DNA from: Paludibacteraceae bacterium
GTDB lineage: Bacteria; Bacteroidota; Bacteroidia; Bacteroidales; Paludibacteraceae
Reading direction: 5' to 3'
DNA length: 37,634 nucleotides
Assembly (NCBI GenBank): GCA_017649635.1
Contig: JAGCGM010000060.1
Coordinates: 1-37,634, forward strand
A model generated the notes under the pieces. That model worked only from the letters and a program-made list of their open reading frames with translations. It was not told the DNA's origin and did not search any database. The first letter of the stretch is position 1. Every line of letters begins with the position of its first letter. Below, one piece after another: positions 16,113 through 24,354 of the stretch. A program made the position numbers and the translations under genes.

Positions 16113-17107
16113 CGTTTCACGATAACTGACATGCCAGAAACCAAACCTTCAATCTTCTCCGTAGGAACGGCGCGTATTTCAAATGTTTTGGAATCAAACT
16201 CGCCCGTCACCTTCGTAGCCTTCCAAGCGGCGAAAGAACCCATATCCTTCACATAATTCACCTTCAAGGAAATCTCCTTGTCACCCAAGGCAGGGACAAA
16301 CGCCTTGAACTCCGTACCTTCGGAGAACTCAGACAAATCCTTCTCCCTGAGGTTGAATGTAACCCACACATCCGCCGTGTCGATCACATTCATGATAGGC
16401 GCACCGGAGCCCACCAGCTCGCCCCTTTGAGGGAATATCTCACTGATCTTACCGGAGATCGGGGAGGTCAACATCGTCTCCTCCACATAAGAGCGGACCT
16501 CGGCGACAGCGCCCTTCGCCCTTCTCAATTGAGCCAAAGCGGCATCCTTATCCTCTTGGTCGGCACCACGCAAAGCCATGTCGTATTGTGACTTGGCAGC
16601 CTGTTCGGTCGCCAACATCGCCTTGTAGTTAGCCTCCGCCTCGTCACGTTTCTGGGCAGGAACCACCTCCTTCTCGTAGAGCGCCTGCACACGGTCAAAG
16701 GATTTCTTCGCCACGTCCAGACCAGCCTGCGCCTTCTGCCACAACTCATAGGCGGCCTTGATCTGCTCCTCGCTCGCCCCGCGCAAAGCCTTTTGGTTCA
16801 CGGCCGAAGCTGCCTTCTCCGCCGCACGGGCCTGCGAGAGTTTCGCCTCGATCTCCGGGCTGTTCAGCAAGACGAGCGTGTCGCCCTCCTTCACATATTG
16901 GCCCTCCCTCACAAGGAACTTATCGATCCTCGCAGGTATCTTGCCCGAGATACGCAACTCAGTAAACTCCACCTCGCCCTGGATGATATCCTTTTCAGGC
17001 TTCATCATAAAGATACCAATCAGGGACACAATAGCCACAATGGCCAACAAAACGACAAATGCTATCAGCATATTGACGTCCTTCTCCGATTTATTCATAA
17101 TGTTCAT
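16109..17107 (-). CDS. HlyD/EmrA-type membrane fusion protein (efflux periplasmic adaptor)
   Basis: 332 residues. One N-terminal membrane anchor (about 14-36) is followed by a biotinyl-lipoyl half (ISGKIPARIDKFLVREGQYV), a long Ala-rich helical hairpin (about 85-200), the second lipoyl half (SPISGKISEIFPQRGELV) and a beta-barrel domain (VWVTFNLREKDLSEF). This adaptor bridges inner-membrane permeases to a TolC channel. It lies 14 bp after the tolC-like gene and overlaps the first permease by 4 bp. Initiation could instead be at the internal ATG at 17098, which is better spaced from an AAAGGA sequence. Confidence 0.92.
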   Translation of the reverse strand: MNIMNKSEKDVNMLIAFVVLLAIVAIVSLIGIFMMKPEKDIIQGEVEFTELRISGKIPARIDKFLVREGQYVKEGDTLVLLNSPEIEAKLSQARAAEKAASAVNQKALRGASEEQIKAAYELWQKAQAGLDVAKKSFDRVQALYEKEVVPAQKRDEAEANYKAMLATEQAAKSQYDMALRGADQEDKDAALAQLRRAKGAVAEVRSYVEETMLTSPISGKISEIFPQRGELVGSGAPIMNVIDTADVWVTFNLREKDLSEFSEGTEFKAFVPALGDKEISLKVNYVKDMGSFAAWKATKVTGEFDSKTFEIRAVPTEKIEGLVSGMSVIVKR

Positions 17108-17121
17108 ATCCTTTTATTTTA

Positions 17122-18636
17122 TTATTTTCCAATTTTACCTACCGCTTTCTGATAATTGATCTCGCTCATCTTCGCCTCTATCTCGGCGTCGATCTTGTCG
17201 GAATGGGCCGCCAGCCAGGCAGTCTGCGCCTCCAACAGATTAGAAGCAGGGATGACACCCTCCTTGAAGCCCAAGGTGGCATAGCGCAAGTTCTCCTCAG
17301 CACGTTCCAGATTACGTTTGGAGACCTCCCACTTACGGATCGCCTCCGACTGCTTGAACGAGGATTGGCTAACCTGGAGTTCAATCTTCTCCTTCGCCTC
17401 ATCCTCCTTGTATTGGGCGATGTTAGCCTCGCACTTGGCGGCCTTCATGGTGTAGATATTCTCGCCCCAATGCAACAGCGGGACATTCACCAACACGCCC
17501 ACATGCCAATCGAAACCGAACTCCTTCTCAAATCCATACTTCGTCGAAGGGTTGGTACCCGCGTAGGTTCCGAACAACGCCACATTAGGCATCAAGCCGG
17601 CACGTTCCACCTTCACTTTCTGGTCATATATGGATTTAGCGATCTCCAAGCTCTTCACCTCATTACGATTCGAGTAGACTTCATTGATATCGTAAAGTTC
17701 AGGATCCGCGATGGCGATCTCATCATTTGTCTCATCCTGCAAAGAATATTCCTCCTCCAGCGGCAGACCACAATACTGCGCCAGCAACATCTTGGAAAGA
17801 CGGATACCATTGTCCACCTTGAAGAGCGTCATCTCCGCCTCATTCTTCTTCACGGAGACGGAGAGCTCGTCCGCTTTTGTAGCCACACCCGACTCGATCA
17901 AGGCCTCCACATCCTTCTGCATCTTCTCCAGCAACGCCACAAGAGCCTCGACCGCCTTCCGTTTGTTGTTAAGCGATATGATCTGCCAGTAAGCGCCATC
18001 CACCTCAAGGATGACATCCTCATTCAGCGTACGCAACTTGCTTTGCGCAAGTTCCTTCTTCAATTCAGTGATTTTATTATATGCGACGATCTTACCTCCC
18101 ATGAAAACCGGCTGCGTTAGATTCAAAGAGGCCAGGAAGATGTTCCTCGTATCGAATTCCAACTCGTCTTTAGGGATGATGGTATATTCCTTCCACTGCA
18201 ATTTCTCAGGGTTCTTCCTTGGGTCGAACGGTTTTCCCTCCTTGTCGAGCGGCACGACCGAACCATTGTAGAACGTCCATTTGTTGTTCAGTTGACGGCT
18301 GGCGATGGTACCGTCCGCCTGGAGCGTAGGCAGTTCAAATCCGAAACTGCCGTTGAGCAATGTACCGATAGGGAGGTACATATCCTCGGAGACCAACGAC
18401 AATTGGTCGCCACTGCGCACATAGGCGCCCCGTAGGTTCAGGTCAGGGAAGTACTTCGTGCGAGCCGCCTTGCGCTCATAGGTCGCTTTTTCCACCTCCT
18501 CACGGGCGATTTTCTGTTCCTTGTTATTCCTCAGCGCCAACTCCCGGCACTCCTCCAATGTGTACACCTTCTGCTCGGACCACACGGAAGAGGCAGTCAG
18601 GCACAACATTGCCACAAGCAATAATCTCTTTTTCAT
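17122..18636 (-). CDS. TolC-family outer membrane efflux protein
   Basis: 504 residues. Signal peptide at about 1-20 (ends SSVWS). It is a tandem outer-membrane efflux repeat protein: YTLEECRELALRNNKEQKIAREEV at the start of the first repeat, a coiled middle with VILEVDGAYWQIISL, and the second repeat beginning LYDINEVYSNRNEVKSLEIAKSIYDQKV, with VLVNVPLLHWGENIY near the barrel strand. It forms the trimeric outer-membrane duct for the efflux system encoded downstream. Its ATG overlaps the stop of the marR gene (ATGA), so the regulator and pump are cotranscribed and probably translationally coupled. Confidence 0.93.
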   Translation of the reverse strand: MKKRLLLVAMLCLTASSVWSEQKVYTLEECRELALRNNKEQKIAREEVEKATYERKAARTKYFPDLNLRGAYVRSGDQLSLVSEDMYLPIGTLLNGSFGFELPTLQADGTIASRQLNNKWTFYNGSVVPLDKEGKPFDPRKNPEKLQWKEYTIIPKDELEFDTRNIFLASLNLTQPVFMGGKIVAYNKITELKKELAQSKLRTLNEDVILEVDGAYWQIISLNNKRKAVEALVALLEKMQKDVEALIESGVATKADELSVSVKKNEAEMTLFKVDNGIRLSKMLLAQYCGLPLEEEYSLQDETNDEIAIADPELYDINEVYSNRNEVKSLEIAKSIYDQKVKVERAGLMPNVALFGTYAGTNPSTKYGFEKEFGFDWHVGVLVNVPLLHWGENIYTMKAAKCEANIAQYKEDEAKEKIELQVSQSSFKQSEAIRKWEVSKRNLERAEENLRYATLGFKEGVIPASNLLEAQTAWLAAHSDKIDAEIEAKMSEINYQKAVGKIGK

Positions 18637-19127
18637 ATCGATAGTTTATTTATTTTTTCACTTTCAGCTTGCTCGACCTCACGCAAATTGCGGAACACGC
18701 GGCCCAGCATCTCAATGGCGGTCTTCACATCCGCCTCGCTCATGCCCTTGAAACACGTCTTCATCGCGTTCAACGTGGCATCCTTGACAATCTTATGGCA
18801 GGCAAGTCCCTTCTCCGTCAACCGGATACGATTCGACCGTCTATCCGAATCCCTCATCTCGCGGGTCACCAGGTCTTGTTTCTCCATGTTATGGATAAGG
18901 CGGGTTACACTCGGACGATCCCTGAACGTAGCTTCCGCCAACGCATTCTGGGTAGGGCTCTCCCCTCCCATCTTCAACCATAGACACATCAGGATCGACC
19001 ACTGCTCGGGCGTGATATCCAAACCCGACTTCTTGAAACTGCGAGACAAATTACGATTGATAGCATTCGACACTTTACCGCTTATCACAGCAAAGGCCAA
19101 CTCTATGTCCTGAATGAACTCTTCCAT
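18633..19127 (-). CDS. MarR-family transcriptional regulator
   Basis: 164 residues from the ATG at 19125-19127. It shows the MarR winged-helix: LDITPEQWSILMCLW (helix 2-3), QNALAEATFRDRPSVTRLIHNMEKQDLV (recognition helix) and the wing REMRDSDRRSNRIRLTEKG, followed by a C-terminal dimerisation helix. A GTG seven codons upstream (19148) is in frame, but it overlaps the -7 element, so the inner ATG is preferred. It is the first gene of the efflux operon. A palindrome at 19156-19169 directly upstream of its -7 element is a likely autoregulatory operator. The inducing ligand is unknown. Confidence 0.93.
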   Translation of the reverse strand: MEEFIQDIELAFAVISGKVSNAINRNLSRSFKKSGLDITPEQWSILMCLWLKMGGESPTQNALAEATFRDRPSVTRLIHNMEKQDLVTREMRDSDRRSNRIRLTEKGLACHKIVKDATLNAMKTCFKGMSEADVKTAIEMLGRVFRNLREVEQAESEKINKLSI

Positions 19128-19147
19128 TTCCTTATAAATTAACACCA

Positions 19148-19169
19148 CAAATATAGTTGTTTAGACAAC
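19148..19169 (-). promoter_or_regulatory. Promoter and candidate MarR operator of the efflux operon
   Basis: The minus strand reads TATATTTG at 19155-19148, an exact -7 match, 20 bp before the marR ATG. Immediately upstream lies the perfect inverted repeat GTTGT-CTAA-ACAAC (19156-19169), 14 bp in all, the size and position expected for a MarR dimer that blocks RNA polymerase. A partial copy (TAGACAA) recurs near 19204. Confidence 0.65.
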
Positions 19170-19364
19170 AAGATATTCTTAACGAGTCTTAAAAAATGTT
19201 GCATAGACAATAATTTTCGCATAAAGCAACAAAGCGAAAAAATATGACAAAAGGCAAAATGGAGATGCGGAAAGTGCGGTCAAATGCGAAAAAAGGCGTT
19301 GAAAAACTTTTTTTTACGGTCAAAAAAACATATATTGGAAATACAAAGTTGCGAAATCCAAAGG

Positions 19365-20075
19365 ATGGCAAAGTTAAAAGTTTACGGAAGAGTCCGTGAC
19401 CGCGTTGTTCTTGGGATCGCCAACGCCTACATGGCGTCGCATCCCAACGCTACGTTAGACGAATTGAACGAAGTGTTCCCGAACGAATTGAACGCTACCC
19501 TGGAAGGTGGCAGGATTTTCAGAGACGCGGCAGAGACAAATGGTATGGTCTCATGCGGAACAAAAGAGCCGGGCTTAGGCATACTCACCTTAGCGGACGG
19601 CAAGAGAATTGAAATGGTTGTACAATGGACAGACGAGGATTACTCGAAGCTGAAGGCATGGGCGGAGAAGCTCGGCATCGAAGCGGAGGAACCTCGGACG
19701 GACATGGAGATTCCTGAAGAAGGATTCAAGATTGAGCGAATGGAGTCACTCTCTGTTGAAACGGGGAAGGAAAAAGTACGTGGAGAGAGGGAGATGACAG
19801 GTAACCAAAAGCACATGCTGCACCTTCTTCTGACCCTACTGCTCTTATTCACTATCCTATTGTTCTCAAGAGGACACGCGAACGATGCGGACGAGATTGC
19901 CCAGTACAGAAAACAGAACATGACAGAGCATACCGTCGACCTGCACCAACTCGCCGTAGAACAAAGGAGACAAGAGAAAGAGTCATACGAACGCTATCAA
20001 GACGAGCAAGTCAGACTAGCAGAGGAAATTGCCCACGACACCAAAGAGGCATTTCACTCACTGATAAAGCAATGA
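19365..20075 (+). CDS. Membrane-anchored protein of unknown function, soluble N-terminal domain
   Basis: 236 residues from the ATG at 19365; an upstream in-frame ATG at 19284 would add 27 Lys-rich residues and looks less likely. Residues 1-110 form a globular domain (LGIANAYMASHPNATLDELNEVFP, then LTLADGKRIEMVVQWTDEDYSKLKAWAEKLGIE). This recalls a helper domain seen in some Bacteroidota nuclease and regulator proteins (hxxAYhxxHPxhThxELxxxFP ... DGxxIxVxxQW), but this is from memory and weak. One membrane helix follows (about 150-168, LLLTLLLLFTILLFS), then a highly charged, probably coiled-coil tail. With the N-terminus in the cytoplasm the tail would be periplasmic. It is divergent from marR and has its own terminator. 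Function unknown. Confidence 0.7.
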   Translation: MAKLKVYGRVRDRVVLGIANAYMASHPNATLDELNEVFPNELNATLEGGRIFRDAAETNGMVSCGTKEPGLGILTLADGKRIEMVVQWTDEDYSKLKAWAEKLGIEAEEPRTDMEIPEEGFKIERMESLSVETGKEKVRGEREMTGNQKHMLHLLLTLLLLFTILLFSRGHANDADEIAQYRKQNMTEHTVDLHQLAVEQRRQEKESYERYQDEQVRLAEEIAHDTKEAFHSLIKQ

Positions 20076-20147
20076 AACGCTTTATACGAAGAAGTAATCA
20101 GTCGCCTATATTGGAGTATAACCAAGCATAAAACGACACACGAAAGG

Positions 20148-20179
20148 AGATTCGCCCACCAAACGGGCGAATCTTTTTT
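20148..20179 (+). terminator. Intrinsic terminator
   Basis: Stem AGATTCGCCC (20148-20157) / GGGCGAATCT (20165-20174), 7-nt loop, then a T-run. It ends the membrane-anchored unknown gene. Confidence 0.9.
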
Positions 20180-20238
20180 ATTCACGGAGGGAAAGTACAC
20201 GACACAGCCACACGCGAAGAGCGCATATTCGCGAATTG

Positions 20239-20270
20239 TTGCATAACATGAAATAATTTGATTATATTTG
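20239..20270 (+). promoter_or_regulatory. Promoter of the lipoprotein gene
   Basis: TTG (20239-20241), a 21-bp spacer and TATATTTG (20263-20270): a good Bacteroidetes -33/-7 pair. The ATG at 20292 lies 22 bp after it. An in-frame ATG at 20268 would overlap the -7 box and is rejected. Confidence 0.65.
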
Positions 20271-20291
20271 TGGCAAAGAAAAACGAAACAG

Positions 20292-20771
20292 ATGAAAAGG
20301 AATTATTTATTCATACTTACGATAGCGGCATTCGGTCTGCTGCTGTCCGGCTGTAAAAGCGCCTACGAGAAATATTCGAACAACGAGTTCACCATTGAAT
20401 ACCCTAAGAGCTGGGAGAAAGAGATCAACATGTTCCCTGTCATGCCGTTCGTAGCCTTCAGCGAGTACCAGACCGCCATGGTCAGCACCAAAGACAGCAG
20501 CGACGTCTCCATCGAGGATTTCGCCAAACTGCGTATCAAAGCCTTCGAGGAGGAGCAGATCGGTTTCAAACTAATCAGTTTAGACGTGGACAGTAAATAC
20601 GCCCTCATACGCTACTCGAACGAGGACGAGGACGACCCGAACTACCATCTGGAAACGTTGATGAAGATTGGCAGAAGAGGCAACAAACTATACGGAGTAA
20701 CCTGCGCATACGAAAACAGCGACCAAAAGGACACGGTGGAGCACATCATCAACTCCTTCCAGCTGAAGTAA
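20292..20771 (+). CDS. Small lipoprotein, PsbP/DUF1795-like
   Basis: 159 residues. Type II signal peptide with lipobox LLSGC (lipidated Cys about residue 21). The mature part starts YEKYSNNEFTIEYPKSWE, a common opening of PsbP-like and DUF1795-like domains (an N-terminal strand followed by YPxxW), and it ends VEHIINSFQLK, also typical of that fold. Such lipoproteins are small periplasmic or surface proteins without a defined activity. The last 23 bp overlap the 3' end of the converging symporter gene, with no terminator between them. Confidence 0.8.
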   Translation: MKRNYLFILTIAAFGLLLSGCKSAYEKYSNNEFTIEYPKSWEKEINMFPVMPFVAFSEYQTAMVSTKDSSDVSIEDFAKLRIKAFEEEQIGFKLISLDVDSKYALIRYSNEDEDDPNYHLETLMKIGRRGNKLYGVTCAYENSDQKDTVEHIINSFQLK

Positions 20772-22179
20772 GCCGACGAATACAAACAATACCCAGATAG
20801 GTAATCAAACCGTTTAACAACAATAATTCGTACCCCATGTCATAGCCACAAAAGACATGGAGCGCTTTCGACGTGCCATAAGAGAGCAACGGGGAGAGAA
20901 CCGCCACCACCACTACCCACACGGAATCCACCACACCTCCTCCACGACGGAAGATGCAATAGGCGAACATTCCCAACAAAGGGCCATACAGATAGGAAAC
21001 CAACTGGTATATCACGTCAATGGCATGGTCGCTCCTGACAAAATCCAGCAACACGACCGCCAGACAAACCGCTGCCGCCACGCCTAAATGGACACGATGG
21101 CGAAGCTTCGGGGATACCCGCTCCGCATCCTCGCCCAAGAGATCGGAAAGAAGGGAGGTGGTCATGGCCGCCATCGCCGAATCGACACTCGAGAACGAAG
21201 AGGCCAGCATTCCCACGGCAAAGCACATCAACACCGCCGGACCAGCCTCCTTCACGAAATAGGGCAAAAGAGCATCCCCCGTCGCCGGCAAAGCATCCAC
21301 TCCGTAGTAGTTGGCCACCAAAAGACCTAAGGATAGGAACAACAGATTCACAGGGATAAAGAGTACGCCATACGACAACATGTTACGCCGCGCCTCCTTC
21401 AACGAACGGCATGAGAGATTCTTTTGGATCATATCTTGATCCAAACCCGTCATCACAACAACCACGAAGGCTCCACTCACAAAATGTTTCCAGAAGTAAG
21501 TACGTGTGCTCCAATCGTCAAAATAAAAGATTCGGGACAGATCGGAGTCTGCGATGAAACTCAATCCTGACCGCCAATCCAAATCCATGAGGGATAGCGC
21601 CTTATGGAGCAAAAGCACCAAGGACAAGACCATCAGGAACGTCTGCAGGAGGTCCGTCCACACAATAGACCGGATGCCGCCCTTATAAGTGTAGAAATAT
21701 ACGAACGACACGCATAGCAAGGCAAACACGGGGAAAGGCAGGAAATCGATGTCCGACAGTTGGTACAGCACGTACGCCGCGACATAGAACTTCACAGCGG
21801 CGCCCATCAGCTTGTTCAGCAAGAAAAAGAGCGCCCCCGTCTTCCGTCCCGACTCTCCCAAACGGGAGGTTAGGTACGAATAGATGGACACATTCCCGGA
21901 GTTGTAATAAATGGGTAGCAAGAGATATGCGACGACAACGTAGCCCACCAAAAAGCCAAGCACCATCTGCATGTAAGAGAAGGAGGACGCCGGTACCCAA
22001 CCCGGCACGGAGACGAACGAGACGCCCGACACCGAAGCCCCCACCATGCCGATAGCGACCGCCCACCAAGGAGAGCGCCGATTCCCCAGAAAGAAATCGG
22101 CACCACTATCGTTTTTGCCCGTACGGTGAGAGACGTACGTAAGCAAACAAAAATACAATACAAGAAGTAAAATGAGCAT
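20749..22179 (-). CDS. Sodium:solute symporter (SSS family)
   Basis: 476 residues with about 13 hydrophobic segments. The N-terminal part has DFFLGNRRSPWWAVAIGMVGASVSGVSFVSVPGW, a typical SSS opening with helix TM1 unwound at the substrate/Na+ site. It is followed by YNSGNVSIYSYLTSRLGE, GGIRSIVWTDLLQTFLM and the SSFSSVDSAMAAMTTSLLSDL segment of TM8, which contributes Na+-site serines in this family. The substrate cannot be told; relatives transport sialic acids, sugars, amino acids or carboxylates. It starts 5 bp after yidC and is probably cotranscribed with it. Its last residues are encoded antisense to the lipoprotein gene. Confidence 0.9.
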   Translation of the reverse strand: MLILLLVLYFCLLTYVSHRTGKNDSGADFFLGNRRSPWWAVAIGMVGASVSGVSFVSVPGWVPASSFSYMQMVLGFLVGYVVVAYLLLPIYYNSGNVSIYSYLTSRLGESGRKTGALFFLLNKLMGAAVKFYVAAYVLYQLSDIDFLPFPVFALLCVSFVYFYTYKGGIRSIVWTDLLQTFLMVLSLVLLLHKALSLMDLDWRSGLSFIADSDLSRIFYFDDWSTRTYFWKHFVSGAFVVVVMTGLDQDMIQKNLSCRSLKEARRNMLSYGVLFIPVNLLFLSLGLLVANYYGVDALPATGDALLPYFVKEAGPAVLMCFAVGMLASSFSSVDSAMAAMTTSLLSDLLGEDAERVSPKLRHRVHLGVAAAVCLAVVLLDFVRSDHAIDVIYQLVSYLYGPLLGMFAYCIFRRGGGVVDSVWVVVVAVLSPLLSYGTSKALHVFCGYDMGYELLLLNGLITYLGIVCIRRLTSAGRS

Positions 22180-22184
22180 TCGGG

Positions 22185-24221
22185 CTAATCCTTCTTATCC
22201 TTCGAATTGGAGGAGTCATTCCCTTGTCCGACGCGTTTCTTCTGCTCTTCCGCCATCTGCTTTTGAGCCTCCGCCATCTGCGCCTGGAAATCGGCCATCT
22301 TCTTCCGGAACGAGCCGAACAAACCGCCACCTCCGTTATTGTCCGAAACAGAGATGTCATTGATGGCGCCGATCACGTCACCGCCGACAGACTTCCTCAT
22401 GCGGTCCGCCTTGTCTTGTTGCTGCTTCAGTTCAGAACGCTTCTTGCGGTGTTCCTCGATACCCGCCAACAATTTCTCCTCATTAATGGATTTGCGGATA
22501 AGGTATGTTTGAAGGATTGTGATGAACAATGAAAGGAAATAATAGTAGCACAATCCGGAGGCTATCTTGTTGAACCAGAAGAAGAAATAAATCGGCATAC
22601 CGTACATCATGTACTTCATGAACTTCATCTGATCCATCTGAGCCGAATTGCTGTTCATCTGCATGTTGTACTTCGTGTATACGATGTTCACGACCGTCAT
22701 CAACAAGCAGAACAAACTGATATGGTCACCAATCAACGGAAGGTCCGCGTTCCACGAAACGATGGCATCGTAAGAGGAGAGGTCCTTCGCCCACAAGAAA
22801 GGCACATGCCTCAACTCTATGGCGACAGGGATAAAGAAGTACACGGCCGTCAGGAACGGGAAGGAGAGCAACATCGGCAGACATCCTCCCGCAGGGTTCA
22901 CACCCGCGTCCTTGTAGAATTCCTGCGTCTTCTGCTGACGTTCCATCGGCGACAAGGAAGCGTATTTCTCGTTGAGAGCATCCAATTGCGGCTTCAAGAC
23001 ACGCATCTTAGCGGAAGAGAGGTAAGACTTATACGTCAACGGTGTAAGGATCAACTTCACCGCAAGGGTCAGGAACAAGATCACAAGTCCGTAGTTGCTG
23101 AAGATGGACCCGAAGAAATCGAACAACGGGATGATGAAGATCTGATTCACCCAACGGATCAGGGAGAAACCAAGCGTCAGGAGACGGTTCAGATTCAATT
23201 TGTCACTTCCACTCGTTCCCTCATTGAAAGACTTCAGCAGTTTATAGCTATTCGGACCGAAGAAGAAGCGGAAGTTCGCCTTGCCCTCCTCGAAAGGAAT
23301 GGAGGTTTCCATTTCATATCTCTTCAGATAGGTGGAGTCCGTCAACTGGGTAGACCTCAGGAAGCTCTTCTCCATCAGGGCATTGTCCACGATGAAGATA
23401 CTGGAGAAATATTGGTCTTTAAAGGCCACCCAGCGTAATTTGCCCTTCACGTTGCATTCGTCGTTGGAATGTTCGCTCAAGTAATCACGACCCTCATCCG
23501 GATCATAGTAATACATCTGCGCATAGCGGTCCTCAAACTCACGACCCACCTCCTGCTGCGGGATACGCAGAGACCATGATGCACGGAGCTCCTTCATGTC
23601 CGGAGCCAGCAGCAGGTTTTTATCCTTTGCCTCCACGTTGAATTGGAGCATATAGCTGTTCTTCGGCAGGACATAGGAGAAGAGCAAAGCGCCTCCGTTT
23701 ACGCCAGACAAGGAGAATACGACGGAGGTGTCGGTCTTGGCGGCGACCTTGAAGTTCATGTCGCTCGTCGTCAACTTACGGTTGCTCACCGTATTCAACA
23801 CAAATCCGAAATCGCCATCCTGCGGGCGGAACAATGTCAATATCTGTTTGTCCTTGTCGAGGTATTGCTTCAGGACCGCGCTGGAAACCCGCGCGCCACG
23901 GGAGGAGAAATCCACCTTGACCAGCTCGTTCTCCAACGTCACGGTCGTCTCTTCCCCGAGTGCGCCCGTAGCGAACTCTCCGTATGCGAGGGAAGCCTTG
24001 GCCATCTTCGCGGAATCGCCCTCCACACCCTGGAACACAGGATTCTCATGTGATTTCTCTCGCTCAAGCGCCTCCTGTTCCTTCATTTTTTGGACTTGCG
24101 CGATTGAGTCCTGATAACGATTGCGGGCTTCAATCTGCTCTGGAGTGGGTCTATTCCAGATAGAAAAACCAATAAACACAGCGCCAATCAACAAGAAACC
24201 CGTAATAGTATTCTTATCCAT
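22185..24221 (-). CDS. yidC: Membrane protein insertase YidC
   Basis: 678 residues, long as in Bacteroidota. An N-terminal membrane anchor (ITGFLLIGAVFIGFSIW, about 5-21) is followed by a large periplasmic beta-sandwich domain (about 75-355). The conserved 60KD_IMP core follows with FGSIFSNYGLVILFLTLAVKLILTPLT, the amphipathic region SSAKMRVLKPQLDALNEKY, GGCLPMLLSFPFLTAVYFF and FMKYMMYGMPIYFFFWF. The C-terminus is Lys- and Gln-rich, as expected for ribosome contact. YidC inserts and folds inner-membrane proteins with or without SecYEG. A -7 element at 24321-24328 gives a leader of about 100 nt. Confidence 0.96.
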   Translation of the reverse strand: MDKNTITGFLLIGAVFIGFSIWNRPTPEQIEARNRYQDSIAQVQKMKEQEALEREKSHENPVFQGVEGDSAKMAKASLAYGEFATGALGEETTVTLENELVKVDFSSRGARVSSAVLKQYLDKDKQILTLFRPQDGDFGFVLNTVSNRKLTTSDMNFKVAAKTDTSVVFSLSGVNGGALLFSYVLPKNSYMLQFNVEAKDKNLLLAPDMKELRASWSLRIPQQEVGREFEDRYAQMYYYDPDEGRDYLSEHSNDECNVKGKLRWVAFKDQYFSSIFIVDNALMEKSFLRSTQLTDSTYLKRYEMETSIPFEEGKANFRFFFGPNSYKLLKSFNEGTSGSDKLNLNRLLTLGFSLIRWVNQIFIIPLFDFFGSIFSNYGLVILFLTLAVKLILTPLTYKSYLSSAKMRVLKPQLDALNEKYASLSPMERQQKTQEFYKDAGVNPAGGCLPMLLSFPFLTAVYFFIPVAIELRHVPFLWAKDLSSYDAIVSWNADLPLIGDHISLFCLLMTVVNIVYTKYNMQMNSNSAQMDQMKFMKYMMYGMPIYFFFWFNKIASGLCYYYFLSLFITILQTYLIRKSINEEKLLAGIEEHRKKRSELKQQQDKADRMRKSVGGDVIGAINDISVSDNNGGGGLFGSFRKKMADFQAQMAEAQKQMAEEQKKRVGQGNDSSNSKDKKD

Positions 24222-24316
24222 ACCTTCTAAACAACAATTTTACAATTTAGTAATCAAATGATTAAACATTTTGTGTCACCATAACCCGAAATCAGGGAAT
24301 CCGACGGCACAAATGT

Positions 24317-24347
24317 TTTGCAAAGGTAAAAAAAAAATGTAAATTTG
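24317..24347 (+). promoter_or_regulatory. Promoter of the ABC exporter operon
   Basis: TTTG (24317-24320), a 19-bp spacer and TAAATTTG (24340-24347) form a consensus Bacteroidetes promoter. The ATG at 24355 follows 7 bp after the -7 box, so the message would have only a few untranslated bases. Confidence 0.7.
24321..24328 (-). promoter_or_regulatory. Putative yidC -7 promoter element
   Basis: The minus strand reads TACCTTTG, an exact TAnnTTTG match, about 100 bp before yidC. It abuts the -33 TTTG of the divergent ABC exporter, so the two promoters share DNA. The extended match TTACCTTTGCAAA also occurs before rbfA. Confidence 0.55.
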
Positions 24348-24354
24348 CGGTATT

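Noticed and set aside
19284..19364. Upstream ATG of the membrane-anchored unknown protein
   Set aside because: The extra 27 residues are Lys-rich and translated from a poly-T/A stretch; the ATG at 19365 better fits the start of the folded domain.
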